DNA of 64,000 bases from JAXMHB01 sp046346965 (GTDB taxonomy: Bacteria; Pseudomonadota; Gammaproteobacteria; Xanthomonadales; SZUA-5): contig JAXMHB010000003.1 of assembly GCA_046346965.1 (NCBI GenBank), positions 1 to 64,000 on the forward strand, written 5' to 3'. Below, piece after piece: positions 35,801-43,382 of this stretch (position 1 is its first letter; each line of letters opens with the position of its first letter). The notes under the pieces were generated by a model. That model made no database searches, was not told the DNA's origin, and saw only the letters and a list, made by a program, of their open reading frames with translations. The translations under genes were made by a program, and so were the position numbers.

Positions 35801-37248
35801 AGCAAGCGCGGGATCTGCTCGATCTTGCTGTGGTCCCAAGGCGACTCGATGAAGGCGACGATGTCCTGCTTGGCCTGCTGCAGATTCGCCGACGCTTCCT
35901 TGGTGGTTGCATCGAGGATCTTGCGAACTTCAGCCTGCGGCAACTCGAAGCCGGAGCTCGGCACGCTCTCCTGACGCTGGTCCGCACCCAGACGGTCGAT
36001 GTGATCGTCGAGCGAGGATTCCACGTACAGCAAGGAGCCGGCGATGTCGAGCAGCGCGCTTTCCTCGGCTGACTGCTTGCCCTGCACGATCCGCTCGAGC
36101 ACATCGCGCTGGTCCAACACGACACGACGCGGCACACCGAGACCCAGCATGCCCAGGGTGTCGGCGACGCGATGCAGCGCTTCGCCCTGCGGTGCGAGAT
36201 CTTCGACGTTGGCACTGCCGGTGCGCAGGTACAGATCGAGCGCGTCCTTGACGCGCAGCAGATCTTCCTTGATCGCCGTTCCGACGGTGTCGAGCAGCGC
36301 GCGGTTGTGGCCGGACAAGGCGCCACGAGCGTGCTTCAGTTCGGCCTCGGTCGGCATCAGCTTGTCGAGGCGATAGACCTGCCGCAATTCGACCACACGC
36401 GGCGGGCTCGCCGTCGATTGTGCTACGTAGTACAACAAACCCTTGGTCAGATCATTGGGCGGCTGTGAGGAAAAAGCCGCCTCGCCCGCATCGATCAAAC
36501 GCTTCAGCTCGCGATCCACGCGCCCGATCAGCAGCTTGAGCGCCACCGATGCATCGACGCCCTTGACCAGCACCGCCTCAAGCGTCGCCGCGGCCACCCA
36601 CCAGAGGCGCCGCGCGTCCAACTGCACGCACAGGCTGCGGACGCGATCGACAATCGCGATCAAGCGACTGAGGTTGCCGTCGACATCCTCGCCCTTGAAC
36701 CACTTCAGCAATCCGAACTGGAAGGCCAGGCGCAGGCGACCGCCATTGGCGGCAATCAGTTGCTGCGCCACCGGCGCCTTGGAGCCAGCGGCAGACGGCG
36801 GCAACGGCGCGCCCAGATCCGGCGAGAACAGCGCTGTCTCACTGAGCAGCTTTTCGCCGCGGCAGGCTCGGAGGTCGTTCAGCAGCGGCAGCAACACGAT
36901 CGGAATGTCGCGGTGCCCGCTCTGCAGTCGCTCCAGATAATCCGGCAGCTGCACCATGCCGCGCATCAGGACGGTATAGGCGTCCTCGGCTTGCTTGATC
37001 TGCCCGTCCAGGAGGCCGAGCGCCAGGCGCTCCATCTCCTCGACGACCATGGCAGCGCCGTACAGCTCGACCATGCGCAAGGTGCCCTGTACCTGATGCA
37101 GGTAACTGGCACAAAAGCGCATCTGGCTCTTGTCGGAGCTGTCTTCGACGTAGGCTTCCAGCGCCTGCTGAGCCTGCTTGAGCGTGTCATCCAGCTCCTG
37201 CTTGACCCAGGTCAGCGTGGTGAAGTCGATGTCGTCTTGAAGCCTCAT
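29839..37248 (-). CDS. chpA: Giant hybrid chemosensory histidine kinase ChpA/PilL
   Basis: The 2469-residue CheA-type kinase controls type IV pilus twitching. It has an N-terminal Hpt/FimL-like domain (H51 in LHQVQGTLRM). Three canonical Hpt domains follow, with phospho-acceptor His in HTLKGSGR (about 866), HTLNGALSM (about 1063) and HTLKGGARM (about 1699). A degenerate Hpt without His lies near 490 (EISGALRML). The kinase core carries the N box RNSLAHGIEPP, then TDDGGGMN and VAGRGVGMDVV. A CheW-like domain and a C-terminal REC (about 2343-2465, VVDDSITMRKVTTRVLE, LLDIEMPRMDGYE) complete it. About 500 residues before the 1699 Hpt are an acidic Ala/Asp/Glu/Ser linker with recurring LADLxxxSDL motifs. 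The ribosome site AAGGAG is clear. Confidence 0.93.
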   Translation of the reverse strand: MRLQDDIDFTTLTWVKQELDDTLKQAQQALEAYVEDSSDKSQMRFCASYLHQVQGTLRMVELYGAAMVVEEMERLALGLLDGQIKQAEDAYTVLMRGMVQLPDYLERLQSGHRDIPIVLLPLLNDLRACRGEKLLSETALFSPDLGAPLPPSAAGSKAPVAQQLIAANGGRLRLAFQFGLLKWFKGEDVDGNLSRLIAIVDRVRSLCVQLDARRLWWVAAATLEAVLVKGVDASVALKLLIGRVDRELKRLIDAGEAAFSSQPPNDLTKGLLYYVAQSTASPPRVVELRQVYRLDKLMPTEAELKHARGALSGHNRALLDTVGTAIKEDLLRVKDALDLYLRTGSANVEDLAPQGEALHRVADTLGMLGLGVPRRVVLDQRDVLERIVQGKQSAEESALLDIAGSLLYVESSLDDHIDRLGADQRQESVPSSGFELPQAEVRKILDATTKEASANLQQAKQDIVAFIESPWDHSKIEQIPRLLEEISGALRMLNLPEPAALLGGVVRFAEVELLKHRRVPSGDQLDLMADAIASIEFYLEAVKEGRRNRDKILDVTRRSLEALGYWPLPGEEHGEEAEPVAAEPSTPVPSATDFPSFGEGFTTERIESTTQDSDQPLELALEAPEAMVAVELPSTEPAHEPAAPEVVPEPAPVEMSTAVEIAHGDSLEALIVGEPAQEALSPAVQDLEGLRLSSTEFAGPESSGIAAESAVSELSFDLESHQDLNLDLSEPVTPADIATPELPDSSAIEVIEAPMDLAPVFEPEAEPAPLVVEPPVIEAPPVVVVEPTPAPVAVVAPQPPPMAMPPGIHLPDVGFHSVPSDEIDDEIREVFVEEVQDELDNLNRQYPAWKHDLGDLEKLKPVRRSFHTLKGSGRLVGALAIGEYAWKIENMLNRVLDKTIQPTPAVLDLLDHAIEALPGMLAALKGEGQPNTNIGTIMWVAEQLATGQEVWLPKSSPAPAVTAEQEPTTEAGSAVLPIEVPAAEEASIEAASPAVEELPAPEIESVAQAPIETEAAATSPLDVDPMLMEILSSEVSAHLATIHQYLDQSHADQAPPVTEEVLRAVHTLNGALSMVDLPVLTRVVAPLEGYLKRLRARGLQPSVEGVQALRESAQCIAAVMSALEAHGETPNTDALAQRVVALRDDLPAPDHPYHGFGIHDAEEQRERSDVPADEADALPWYEAESEIETADASALSSEPVEPTPEAAALESVELGEAYGAFAEPEARTDAATLESAAVDEAVELTAVFDAAEPAPSTMASPSDVDDSVFGELAALGLADLDAAPATEIAASETPVDADRISDEVLLADLMGDSDLQLPEAPAVDLSTVTADETEMAELSSADELLVSDAVDVSNLFATSAEEANEAPSVGAILAEPLAVDAAPTEAAAEPADEALLADLIDISDLMPGLESGDHAAELDRLMPGLIEEPAAVAEAPGDIALADLDALLAPAEGDADAIAEQSSVDSGETVEVEGAETAEVDVSELEAADLADLWSSVAEPDPSASEPTDVLVAEDATEESVESPRLAALSEIVDPEQATERAEASDALVDSIDFEAAEHEEPLASLEDSGSVVSSIDDASPETADAIAYTTDEVTLHSDEPAATRDAEPVASDPQNVSARPATVAAVEAAAVHGTPTAARHALDVDPEGPLDLPDMDLELLDIFVEEGVDILDHADGMMARLREAPDDREAVASLQRDLHTLKGGARMAGLTPLGDLSHAMESLFEAMAHGQASISRVAIEALERAFDRLHSMVQRVRARHAIALPEQTIARLEAIIEGRELAPLAEEAPAAATVAAVVEDAAPAEQAATAATDAEAAPAADAERVPPAARPRPSTQRRTQLDDDEANARAAQQELIRVRADLLDNLVNFAGEVSIYRSRLEAQMGGFRFNLVEFEQTVSRLREQLRKLEMETEAQILSRFQRESEQSGNTEFDPLELDRFSTLQQLSRALAESVSDLVSIQNLLDDIARQSETLLLQQSRVSSDLQEGLMRTRMVPFESLVPRLRRILRQTAGELGKKAQLKVEGTQGEMDRTVLERMTAPFEHMLRNSLAHGIEPPAIRKAMGKPEEGTVAIKVAREATEVLIQVTDDGGGMNRDAIRRKAVERGLMKPEAQLSDRDIFQFVLEAGFSTAAEVSKVAGRGVGMDVVASEVKQLGGSLEIDSELGKGTRITIRLPFTLAVAQAVLVRLGDSTYAIPMTSITGVTRMPRKELDRRLEQKQLDLVYGGETYQIYDLGDLLRSPVSHGIEETQVPLLMSKTGDQRAAVRITGVIGSKEVVVKSAGAQLSAVPGIFGATIMGDGRVVVILDLAPLVRHGVALRQAPELAAELQLLEPAPEPVARRQPLIMVVDDSITMRKVTTRVLERSNLDVFTAKDGLDAVEQLQDRMPDVILLDIEMPRMDGYEVATYIRNDPRLKHIPIIMITSRTGEKHRQRALEVGVDRYLGKPYQESDLLKNVQDALDAGHAHVH

Positions 37249-37365
37249 CCGCGGACTCCTTTTTCCCAGCTTCGCAGCGCGCCCCGCGTGCGCTCACGAT
37301 TACCGCTGCGACGAGTGGCCCGCCGCTTCGCCTTGATACCGCCCAGCTTCACTCGCATGCGCACG

Positions 37366-39402
37366 TCAGCTCGGCAGCTTGAAGTCGGCTACCGAACGCC
37401 GCAGATCCGCTGCCAGCTGCGCCAGGTTTCCGATCGATTCCGCCGTCTGGCTCGCGCCGACGGAGGTCTGTGTCGTAATTTCCTGAATCACGTTCATCGT
37501 TGCCGAGATGTTCGTCGCAGCTGCGGACTGCTGACGCGCGGCCTGAGAGATGTTCTGAATCAGGTCTGCCAGATCGTTCGACACCTTTTCGATCTCGCCC
37601 AGCGCCAGACCCGCGTCTTCGGCGAGGCGGGCACCGGCCACCACTTCCGCGGTCGTCTGTTCCATCGAACTCACCGCTTCGTTGGTGTCGGACTGAATCG
37701 TCTGCACCAGCGTTTCGATACGTTTCGTGGCGTTCGATGCGCGTTCTGCCAGTCGCTGCACTTCGTCCGCCACGACCGCGAACCCGCGACCGGCCTCACC
37801 GGCGGAGGCTGCTTGAATGGCGGCGTTCAGTGCCAGAATGTTGGTCTGCTCGGCGATGTCATTGATCAGTTCCACGATCGAACCGATTTCTTGCGAGGAT
37901 TCACCCAGTCGCTTGATTCGCTTCGAGGTTTCCTGGATCTGGTCGCGAATGTTATCCATGCCTTGAATCGTCTGGCGCACGATCGCCGCACCCTTGCCGG
38001 CGATTTGCACGGAGCGTTGCGCCACGTCGGCGCTCTCGGCCGAGTTGCGCGACACCTCGTCGATGGACACCGCGATTTCGTTGATCGCCGCGGACGCCGA
38101 GGTGATCTGCTGCGCCTGATGCTCGGCGGCTTCTGCCAGATGCATGGCGGTCGCCTGGGTTTCCTGGGCGGCGGCGGCCACCTGCACGGCGGTTTCGTTA
38201 ATCGTGGTCACCAGGCTGCGCAGTGCTTCCACCGCGAAGTTGATGGAGTCCGCGATGGCGCCGGTGATGTCCTCGGTCACGGTCGCCTTTACCGTCAGAT
38301 CGCCTTCTGCGAGCGATCCCATCTCGTCCAGGAGGCGCAAAATGGCTTCCTGATTACGTTGATTCAGGTCGGCGGTGATCTTGTAGCGGCGAGCCTGGTC
38401 GCGATAGATCAAGATGGCCAGCAGGATCAGCGAGAGGGCTGCCAGGGCGCCGGAGCCGATGGCGGCTTTCAGTGAGGGGAAGGTGCGCCGGTTGGCCTGT
38501 TCACCGTATTCCACCGACAGCTGCTCGGCGTCTTCCAGCAGTTGCTCGGATTCCAGAGACACCGTGTTGGCCGCTTCGCGCACGTCGATCAAGTCGACGG
38601 CACCGGTCTGAATGTTTTCGACGTACTGACCGAGTTCCTGGAAGATGCCGTAGATCTCTTTCAGCACGCGTTGCGCTTCGGGCACGTTGATCGGCCGCAC
38701 GCCGGTGGCGCTGTCGCCGTTCTGCAGACCATCCAGCACCTGACCGAACACCGCGGCGTCGCGACCGAAACCGTCGGCGGCCGTGGAGGCGGTTTGACCA
38801 CCCTGCAGGATTTCGTTGAGGCGGCGCAACATACGGTCGGCCAGCGTGCCCTGGCGACCGGCGATGTACACTTGATCCTGACCCGCGCCGCGATCGGCGA
38901 GCAGCTTGGCGATCTCGTCGGATCGCACCTGCAGCAGCGGGATCTTGGACTGGAAGTCAGCGGCGGTCTGGTTAAGCTGCTCAACGACGGTCTGACGCGA
39001 CAGGATGTTGTCCGCGGCAGCCTGGATCGGCGCCCAGGTCTTCTTCACGTTGTTGAGCGCGGTCTCGACTTCCGGGTTCTTGCGGATCGAGGGCACGCCT
39101 TCCTGCGGGTCGCCGTCTTCCAGCTTGCGCAGATTGGCCTGGATGGTCGACTTCTTGTCCTCCAGTTCATCGAAGGCCTCGGAGCGACCGCCCGCCGCTT
39201 CAGCCGCGAACTTCGCCAACTGCTGCGAGAGTACGCGGATGTCGGTGGCCAGACCGGTGGCTGCGCGGTCCTCGTTGTTGTTTACGTTCGCGAAGAAGAA
39301 GTTCGCGATCAATCCCACCAGGCCGACCAGCAACACCACCACGAGGATGGCGAGCATGGTCGAGCTTTCGCGCTGTTGGATACCGCCGGCTGCCGCACTC
39401 AT
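37366..39402 (-). CDS. pilJ: Methyl-accepting chemotaxis protein PilJ
   Basis: The 678-residue chemoreceptor of the twitching system has TM1 at about residues 16-38 (MLAILVVVLLVGLVGLIANFFF) and a PilJ-type periplasmic domain with two four-helix modules (about 40-305). TM2 (about 312-334, GSGALAALSLILLAILIY) is followed by a HAMP linker and a signalling coiled coil. The hairpin tip GEAGRGFAVVADEVQRLAER identifies it as a class of kinase-activating MCP. It would sense surface contact through pilin and drive ChpA through PilI and ChpC. Candidate methylation Gln/Glu pairs flank the tip. No pilK (CheR) gene lies between pilJ and chpA. Confidence 0.93.
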   Translation of the reverse strand: MSAAAGGIQQRESSTMLAILVVVLLVGLVGLIANFFFANVNNNEDRAATGLATDIRVLSQQLAKFAAEAAGGRSEAFDELEDKKSTIQANLRKLEDGDPQEGVPSIRKNPEVETALNNVKKTWAPIQAAADNILSRQTVVEQLNQTAADFQSKIPLLQVRSDEIAKLLADRGAGQDQVYIAGRQGTLADRMLRRLNEILQGGQTASTAADGFGRDAAVFGQVLDGLQNGDSATGVRPINVPEAQRVLKEIYGIFQELGQYVENIQTGAVDLIDVREAANTVSLESEQLLEDAEQLSVEYGEQANRRTFPSLKAAIGSGALAALSLILLAILIYRDQARRYKITADLNQRNQEAILRLLDEMGSLAEGDLTVKATVTEDITGAIADSINFAVEALRSLVTTINETAVQVAAAAQETQATAMHLAEAAEHQAQQITSASAAINEIAVSIDEVSRNSAESADVAQRSVQIAGKGAAIVRQTIQGMDNIRDQIQETSKRIKRLGESSQEIGSIVELINDIAEQTNILALNAAIQAASAGEAGRGFAVVADEVQRLAERASNATKRIETLVQTIQSDTNEAVSSMEQTTAEVVAGARLAEDAGLALGEIEKVSNDLADLIQNISQAARQQSAAATNISATMNVIQEITTQTSVGASQTAESIGNLAQLAADLRRSVADFKLPS

Positions 39403-39453
39403 CGCTCTATGACCCCCACTGTCGTCCCGTCCAAACCTCGAAGTTCGGCCCGA

Positions 39454-40008
39454 TCAGGCCGCTGCCTGCATGAAGTCCGGCGCCCGCATCAACGCCGACA
39501 TGCTGAAGACACCCCAACTCGATTGCCCCTGCCGGTACTCGTTTTCCAGGAACCGGCTCACTGGCGAATCTGCGTACACATCGACACCGCGCAGATTCTC
39601 TTCAACAAAACTGCGTTGACCGACCACCTCGTCGACGACCAAGCCAACGCTGCCGCTGGCGAGACGCACGACCAGCACGCGCGTGCGCTCGTTCACGCGG
39701 AAGGGCTCACCCTCCAGAAAGCCGCGCAAGTGCACGACGGTCACCAGGTTACCGCGCACATTGGCGATTCCCAGCATCCACGCCTTGGTGCCCGGCACCG
39801 GCGTGATCTGCGGGAACATCAGAATTTCGTTCACTTCGCTGATGTCGCTGACCAGGAAGGCGTCACCGAGCCGGTAGGCGATGCCGCGCCACAGACCGGG
39901 CGCATCCAACTGCTCGGGCAAACCGGCTACATGGGCAAGGCTGCGACGCTCGTAGTCGAGCAGGATCTCGAAGGGATTCAGCGCAGCAATCTCTGGCATC
40001 TCGTCCAT
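39454..40008 (-). CDS. pilI: CheW-like coupling protein PilI
   Basis: The 184-residue CheW-domain protein contains WRGIAYRLGDAFLVSDISEVNEIL, then MLGIANVRGNLVTVVHL (the CheW G-N-RG loop) and SVGLVVDEVVGQRSF. It couples PilJ to ChpA. It is placed after pilH (12-base gap) and before pilJ (51 bases), the order known from Pseudomonas and Xanthomonas. ATG 40008 is used; a Met three codons in is possible. Confidence 0.92.
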   Translation of the reverse strand: MDEMPEIAALNPFEILLDYERRSLAHVAGLPEQLDAPGLWRGIAYRLGDAFLVSDISEVNEILMFPQITPVPGTKAWMLGIANVRGNLVTVVHLRGFLEGEPFRVNERTRVLVVRLASGSVGLVVDEVVGQRSFVEENLRGVDVYADSPVSRFLENEYRQGQSSWGVFSMSALMRAPDFMQAAA

Positions 40009-40020
40009 TCAGGGCTTCCG

Positions 40021-40389
40021 TCAAGAGGCTGCGAGCAGGTTCTGGATGCGGGCGATCAGATCGCGCTCGCTGGGCGGTTTGCTGATGAAGTCCTTCGCGC
40101 CCTGCCGCAGGCCCCAGATGCGATCGGTTTCCATGTTCTTGGTGGTGATGATGATCACCGGGATCGCCGAGGTCTCCGGATCGCGACTGAGCGTGCGGGT
40201 GGCCTGGAAGCCATTCATGCCGGGCATGATGACGTCCATCAAAATCAGATCCGGGCGCTCCTGGCGCGCCATCGCAATGCCGTCCTCGGCGGTGGCGGCG
40301 GACAGGGTCTGGAAGCCCGCACGCTCCAACATGGCGCCCAGTACGCGCACATCGGTGGGCGAGTCATCAACGATCAGGATCCGCGCCAT
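40021..40389 (-). CDS. pilH: Twitching motility response regulator PilH
   Basis: The 122-residue single REC domain has acidic pocket DD in ILIVDDSPTD, phospho-acceptor Asp in LILMDVIMPGMNGFQATR (about residue 52), Thr in VIIITTKNMETD and Lys in FISKPPSERD. It has no output domain. In Pseudomonas, PilH opposes PilG, promoting retraction or acting as a phosphate sink. The position after pilG separates it from PilG by synteny. Confidence 0.92.
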   Translation of the reverse strand: MARILIVDDSPTDVRVLGAMLERAGFQTLSAATAEDGIAMARQERPDLILMDVIMPGMNGFQATRTLSRDPETSAIPVIIITTKNMETDRIWGLRQGAKDFISKPPSERDLIARIQNLLAAS

Positions 40390-40416
40390 GCCTGTTCCCC
40401 CCGGATGAGCCGCAGA

Positions 40417-40839
40417 CTAGCCGGCCGCGATGCTCTTGGCGTCCACGTAGCGACGAATTGCGCCGAGCAATTCCTCACGCGTGAACGGCTTGGTCAGATA
40501 CTGCTCGGAGCCGACGATGCGGCCACGCGCCTTGTCGAACAATCCGTCCTTGCTGGACAGCATGATGACCGGCGTGCCTTTGAACACCTGGTTGTTCTTG
40601 ATCAGTGCGCAGGTCTGATAGCCATCCAGCCGCGGCATCATGATGTCGACGAAGATGATGTGGGGTTGGTGATCGGAGATCTTCGCCAACGCTTCAAAGC
40701 CGTCGGTCGCCGTCATCACGTCACAACCCTCCTTCTTCAGCAGGGTTTCGGCGGTTCTGCGGATGGTCTTGCTGTCGTCAATGACCATCACACGCAGTCC
40801 GGCAAGGCTCCCCTTGTTCTGCGACTCGTCCACTCCCAC
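40417..40839 (-). CDS. pilG: Twitching motility response regulator PilG
   Basis: The 140-residue single REC domain (GLRVMVIDDSKTIRRTAETLL, phospho-acceptor Asp in IIFVDIMMPRLDGYQT, Ser/Thr in VIMLSSKDG, Lys in YLTKPFTREEL) has a short N-terminal tail. PilG is phosphorylated by ChpA and favours pilus extension, partly through FimL and adenylate cyclase in Pseudomonas. It is the first gene of the seven-gene operon and diverges from gshB over 312 bases. Confidence 0.93.
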   Translation of the reverse strand: MGVDESQNKGSLAGLRVMVIDDSKTIRRTAETLLKKEGCDVMTATDGFEALAKISDHQPHIIFVDIMMPRLDGYQTCALIKNNQVFKGTPVIMLSSKDGLFDKARGRIVGSEQYLTKPFTREELLGAIRRYVDAKSIAAG

Positions 40840-40946
40840 CTCCGCCTGGTTCTTCGTCGGCGCGGATCACTCCGCGCGTTGCCGGCATTGCCGACGGATT
40901 CCGCGAACAGAATCCGGCCGCGCTCAAATTCGAGGACTACGAAAGC

Positions 40947-40975
40947 TCTTTAGCCAACCTTCCATCGAATGTCAA
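40947..40975 (-). promoter_or_regulatory. Sigma-70-type promoter for the pilG operon
   Basis: On the minus strand, a perfect -35 TTGACA (40975-40970) is followed by a 17-base spacer and -10 TAAAGA (40952-40947, 3 of 6). It lies 108 bases before the pilG ATG, inside the 312-base divergent region 40840-41151. Apart from this and the gshB -10, that region shows no gene-like frame, tRNA or strong hairpin by eye. Confidence 0.5.
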
Positions 40976-41078
40976 GATTGCGTTGCAAGTGTTTGTGCTT
41001 GCTGGATTCGCACGCCACTTGCCTGCACTCGTCCAGTAGCCCTCAGACCGTCGAAAACCGGGCATCGGCGCCTGTCGC

Positions 41079-41087
41079 TGGCATAAT
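41079..41087 (+). promoter_or_regulatory. Extended -10 promoter candidate for gshB-tonB
   Basis: TGGCATAAT gives a -10 of CATAAT (5 of 6) with a TGn extension. It lies about 65 bases before the gshB ATG. No good -35 is seen at 17 bases (CGGGCA), which is usual for extended -10 promoters. Confidence 0.4.
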
Positions 41088-41151
41088 ACACGAGCGTCCA
41101 TGACCTGACCCCCGCTCAGCGACGCTTTTCCCATCTGCCAGGAGTACTTGC

Positions 41152-42093
41152 ATGCCGAGGCGTGTCGCGGTCTTGATGGACCCGATCCAGAAGATCAAGA
41201 CCTACAAGGACTCTACCTTCGCGATGATGCTGGAAGCGCAGCGGCGGGGACACGAGGTGCACGTTCTGGAGCAGGGCGACCTCGGCATGCGCGATGGCCG
41301 CGCCTGGATGCGCACCCGGCAAACGCGGGTGATCGATGACCCGCAGCACTGGTTCGAGCAGGAGGCCGCCGAGGTCCATCCCGCCGAACACTACGACTGG
41401 GTGCTGATGCGCAAGGACCCGCCCTTCAACGCCGAATATCTGTACGACACGCAGATCCTCGACCGCGCAGCTGCGGCGGGCGTCCACGTGGTCAACCGTC
41501 CGGCCTCGCTGCGCGACGCCAACGAGAAGCTGTTCACCGCCTGGTTTCCGCAGTGCTGCCCGCCGACGCTGGTCGCGCGCAAACCGGAGGACCTCAAGGC
41601 CTTCGTCGCCGAATACGGCGCGTGCGTGGTCAAAGTGCTCGACTCGATGGGCGGCACGTCGATCTTCCGCGTGCAACCGGGCGATCCCAATCTCAACGTG
41701 ATCTTCGAGACGGTTACGCTGGAAGGCCGGCAGGCGGCGCTGATCCAGCGCTACATCCCGGAGATCGTGCACGGCGACAAGCGCATCTTGATGATCGATG
41801 GCGAACCGGTGCCCTATGCGCTGGCGCGCATCCCCAAGGACGGCGAGTTCCGCGGCAATCTGGCGCGCGGAGGCAGTGGCCGCGGGCAGCCCTTGAGCGA
41901 GCGCGACCGCTGGATCTGCTCCCAGGTCGGCCCGGAACTGCGGCGCCGCGGCTTGCTGTTCGTGGGCCTGGATGTCATCGGCGACTACCTGACCGAGGTC
42001 AACGTGACCTCCCCGACCTGCATACGGGAACTCGATGCACAGTTCGGAATCAACATCGCTGGCATGCTGTTCGACCGTCTTGAGGCCCTGTAA
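41152..42093 (+). CDS. gshB: Glutathione synthetase
   Basis: The 313-residue ATP-grasp ligase joins gamma-glutamylcysteine and glycine. It has the N-terminal VLMDPIQKIKTYKDSTFAMM (GshB signature), then MRKDPPFNAEYLYDT, the ATP-grasp core VVKVLDSMGGTSIF, VQRYIPEI-type QRYIPEIVHGDKRILMI, and the C-terminal EVNVTSPTC metal and nucleotide site. The ribosome site AGGAG is 7 bases before ATG 41152. Its place beside pilG and before a tonB gene matches the gshB-tonB-pilG neighbourhood in Pseudomonas. Confidence 0.95.
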   Translation: MPRRVAVLMDPIQKIKTYKDSTFAMMLEAQRRGHEVHVLEQGDLGMRDGRAWMRTRQTRVIDDPQHWFEQEAAEVHPAEHYDWVLMRKDPPFNAEYLYDTQILDRAAAAGVHVVNRPASLRDANEKLFTAWFPQCCPPTLVARKPEDLKAFVAEYGACVVKVLDSMGGTSIFRVQPGDPNLNVIFETVTLEGRQAALIQRYIPEIVHGDKRILMIDGEPVPYALARIPKDGEFRGNLARGGSGRGQPLSERDRWICSQVGPELRRRGLLFVGLDVIGDYLTEVNVTSPTCIRELDAQFGINIAGMLFDRLEAL

Positions 42094-42096
42094 GTC

Positions 42097-42963
42097 GTGA
42101 GCACCCCGAACGTCGGCAGCGCAGATCGGCTGTCGCTCACCTTGTTGTTCGCCACCGTGCTGCACGCCGTGGCGATCTTTGGCATTGGCTTCAGCAGCGA
42201 GCAGACGCCGGGCTCAGTGCTGCCGGCGCTGGACGTGATTCTGGTGCAGGCGTCGACGGCCGAATCGCCGGAGAAGGCCGACTTCCTGGCCAATGCGGCG
42301 CAGGTTGGCGGCGGCACCAGTGACGAGGCCAAGCGACCGACTCAGGTGTTCTCGTCACCGATACCGAAGCCGGACGACGGCGTGGCGCCGATGCCAGTGC
42401 GCGCGAGCGCACCCGACCCGGCGCCAGCGGAAGCCGCGCCGACGCCGGTACTGACGCAGCAGCAGGCGGATCTGAAGGTCTCGACAGTGACGCCGAAGGA
42501 AGAAGCGCAGGCCCGGGCCCTGCCAAAGGACGACGCGCTGGTCGAACGCAGCATGCAGATGGCGCGTCTCGCCGCGGAACTGGACCGCCAGGCCCAGGCC
42601 TACGCCAAACGTCCCAAGCGCAAGTTCATCTCGGCCAATACTCGCGAATATGCTTACGCCAACTACATGGCGGCCTGGGTAGCGCGCGTCGAGCGCGTCG
42701 GCAACCTCAACTACCCCGACGAGGCGCGCCGGCGCAATCTGGAGGGCAGCCTGGTGTTGACCGTCGCGATCCGCAAGGACGGCAGTCTGGAACGCATCGA
42801 CATCATCAAGGCCTCGGGCGTGCAAGTGCTGGACGACGCCGCGCAGCGCATCGTTGAACTGTCGGCGCCCTTCAATCCGATTCCCGACGCGGCCGAGCAG
42901 GTGGATGTGCTGCACATCACCCGCACCTGGCAGTTCGTCGCTGGCGACGTGACGATGCGCTGA
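42097..42963 (+). CDS. TonB-family energy transducer protein
   Basis: The 288-residue protein starts at GTG 42097, 3 bases after gshB. It has an N-terminal membrane helix (LSLTLLFATVLHAVAIFGIGF) and a Pro/Ala-rich periplasmic stretch (about 75-135). The C-terminal TonB domain is at about 195-285: YMAAWVARVERVGNLNYP, GSLVLTVAIRKDGSLERI, then VQVLDDAAQRIVELSAPFNPIP. TonB proteins pass proton-motive energy from ExbBD to outer-membrane receptors. No exbBD or receptor is nearby. In Pseudomonas the tonB3 gene at this locus affects twitching, so a link to pili is possible. Confidence 0.9.
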   Translation: MSTPNVGSADRLSLTLLFATVLHAVAIFGIGFSSEQTPGSVLPALDVILVQASTAESPEKADFLANAAQVGGGTSDEAKRPTQVFSSPIPKPDDGVAPMPVRASAPDPAPAEAAPTPVLTQQQADLKVSTVTPKEEAQARALPKDDALVERSMQMARLAAELDRQAQAYAKRPKRKFISANTREYAYANYMAAWVARVERVGNLNYPDEARRRNLEGSLVLTVAIRKDGSLERIDIIKASGVQVLDDAAQRIVELSAPFNPIPDAAEQVDVLHITRTWQFVAGDVTMR

Positions 42964-42964
42964 G

Positions 42965-43360
42965 TCAGCGCGGCGGATCGGTATCCAGCCAAGACTCGTC
43001 CACTGCTTCCTCAGCTTCCGTTTCCAGAAACACCGTGCGCCATTCCGTCGGCGCCGTGCCGCCGAGCACGACTGTGAGTTCAGCGTCAGGCGGGTTCATT
43101 TCGACGACATCCGGGTCGCTCTCGCTGGCCGGGGCGCTGGTTGCGAGGGCGAGCGCCACCGGCATCCACAGGGCGTAGCGCACGCAAGGTGTGCCGGCAG
43201 CCTGCGCCAGCGCATCGCGTTCGGCGGCCGACATTGCCGAGAGGTTGTACACGGTCTTCTGACACAGCGTGCAGTGCTGCGACTTGACCCCGGCGGCGAA
43301 GGCCGGCGGCTGCGGACAGGGGGACAGTACACGCGGACAGCGGGTGAGGATACGGGCCAT
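42965..43360 (-). CDS. Small Cys-motif membrane protein (paralog B)
   Basis: The 131-residue protein starts at ATG 43360 with an AGGAG site. Its first 65 residues carry Cys in RCPR and SPC-PQ, then CTLCQKTVYNLSAM and PCVRYALW, a C-x2-C zinc-ribbon-like knuckle. A hydrophobic segment (WMPVALALATSAPA) follows, then an acidic tail ending ESWLDTDPPR. It is clearly paralogous to the protein at 44480-44860 (identical spacing of all six Cys). The N terminus is probably cytoplasmic and the acidic tail periplasmic. Function unknown. It is the last gene of a three-gene unit. Confidence 0.7.
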   Translation of the reverse strand: MARILTRCPRVLSPCPQPPAFAAGVKSQHCTLCQKTVYNLSAMSAAERDALAQAAGTPCVRYALWMPVALALATSAPASESDPDVVEMNPPDAELTVVLGGTAPTEWRTVFLETEAEEAVDESWLDTDPPR

Positions 43361-43382
43361 GGCGACTCCTGGTGTTGCGACA

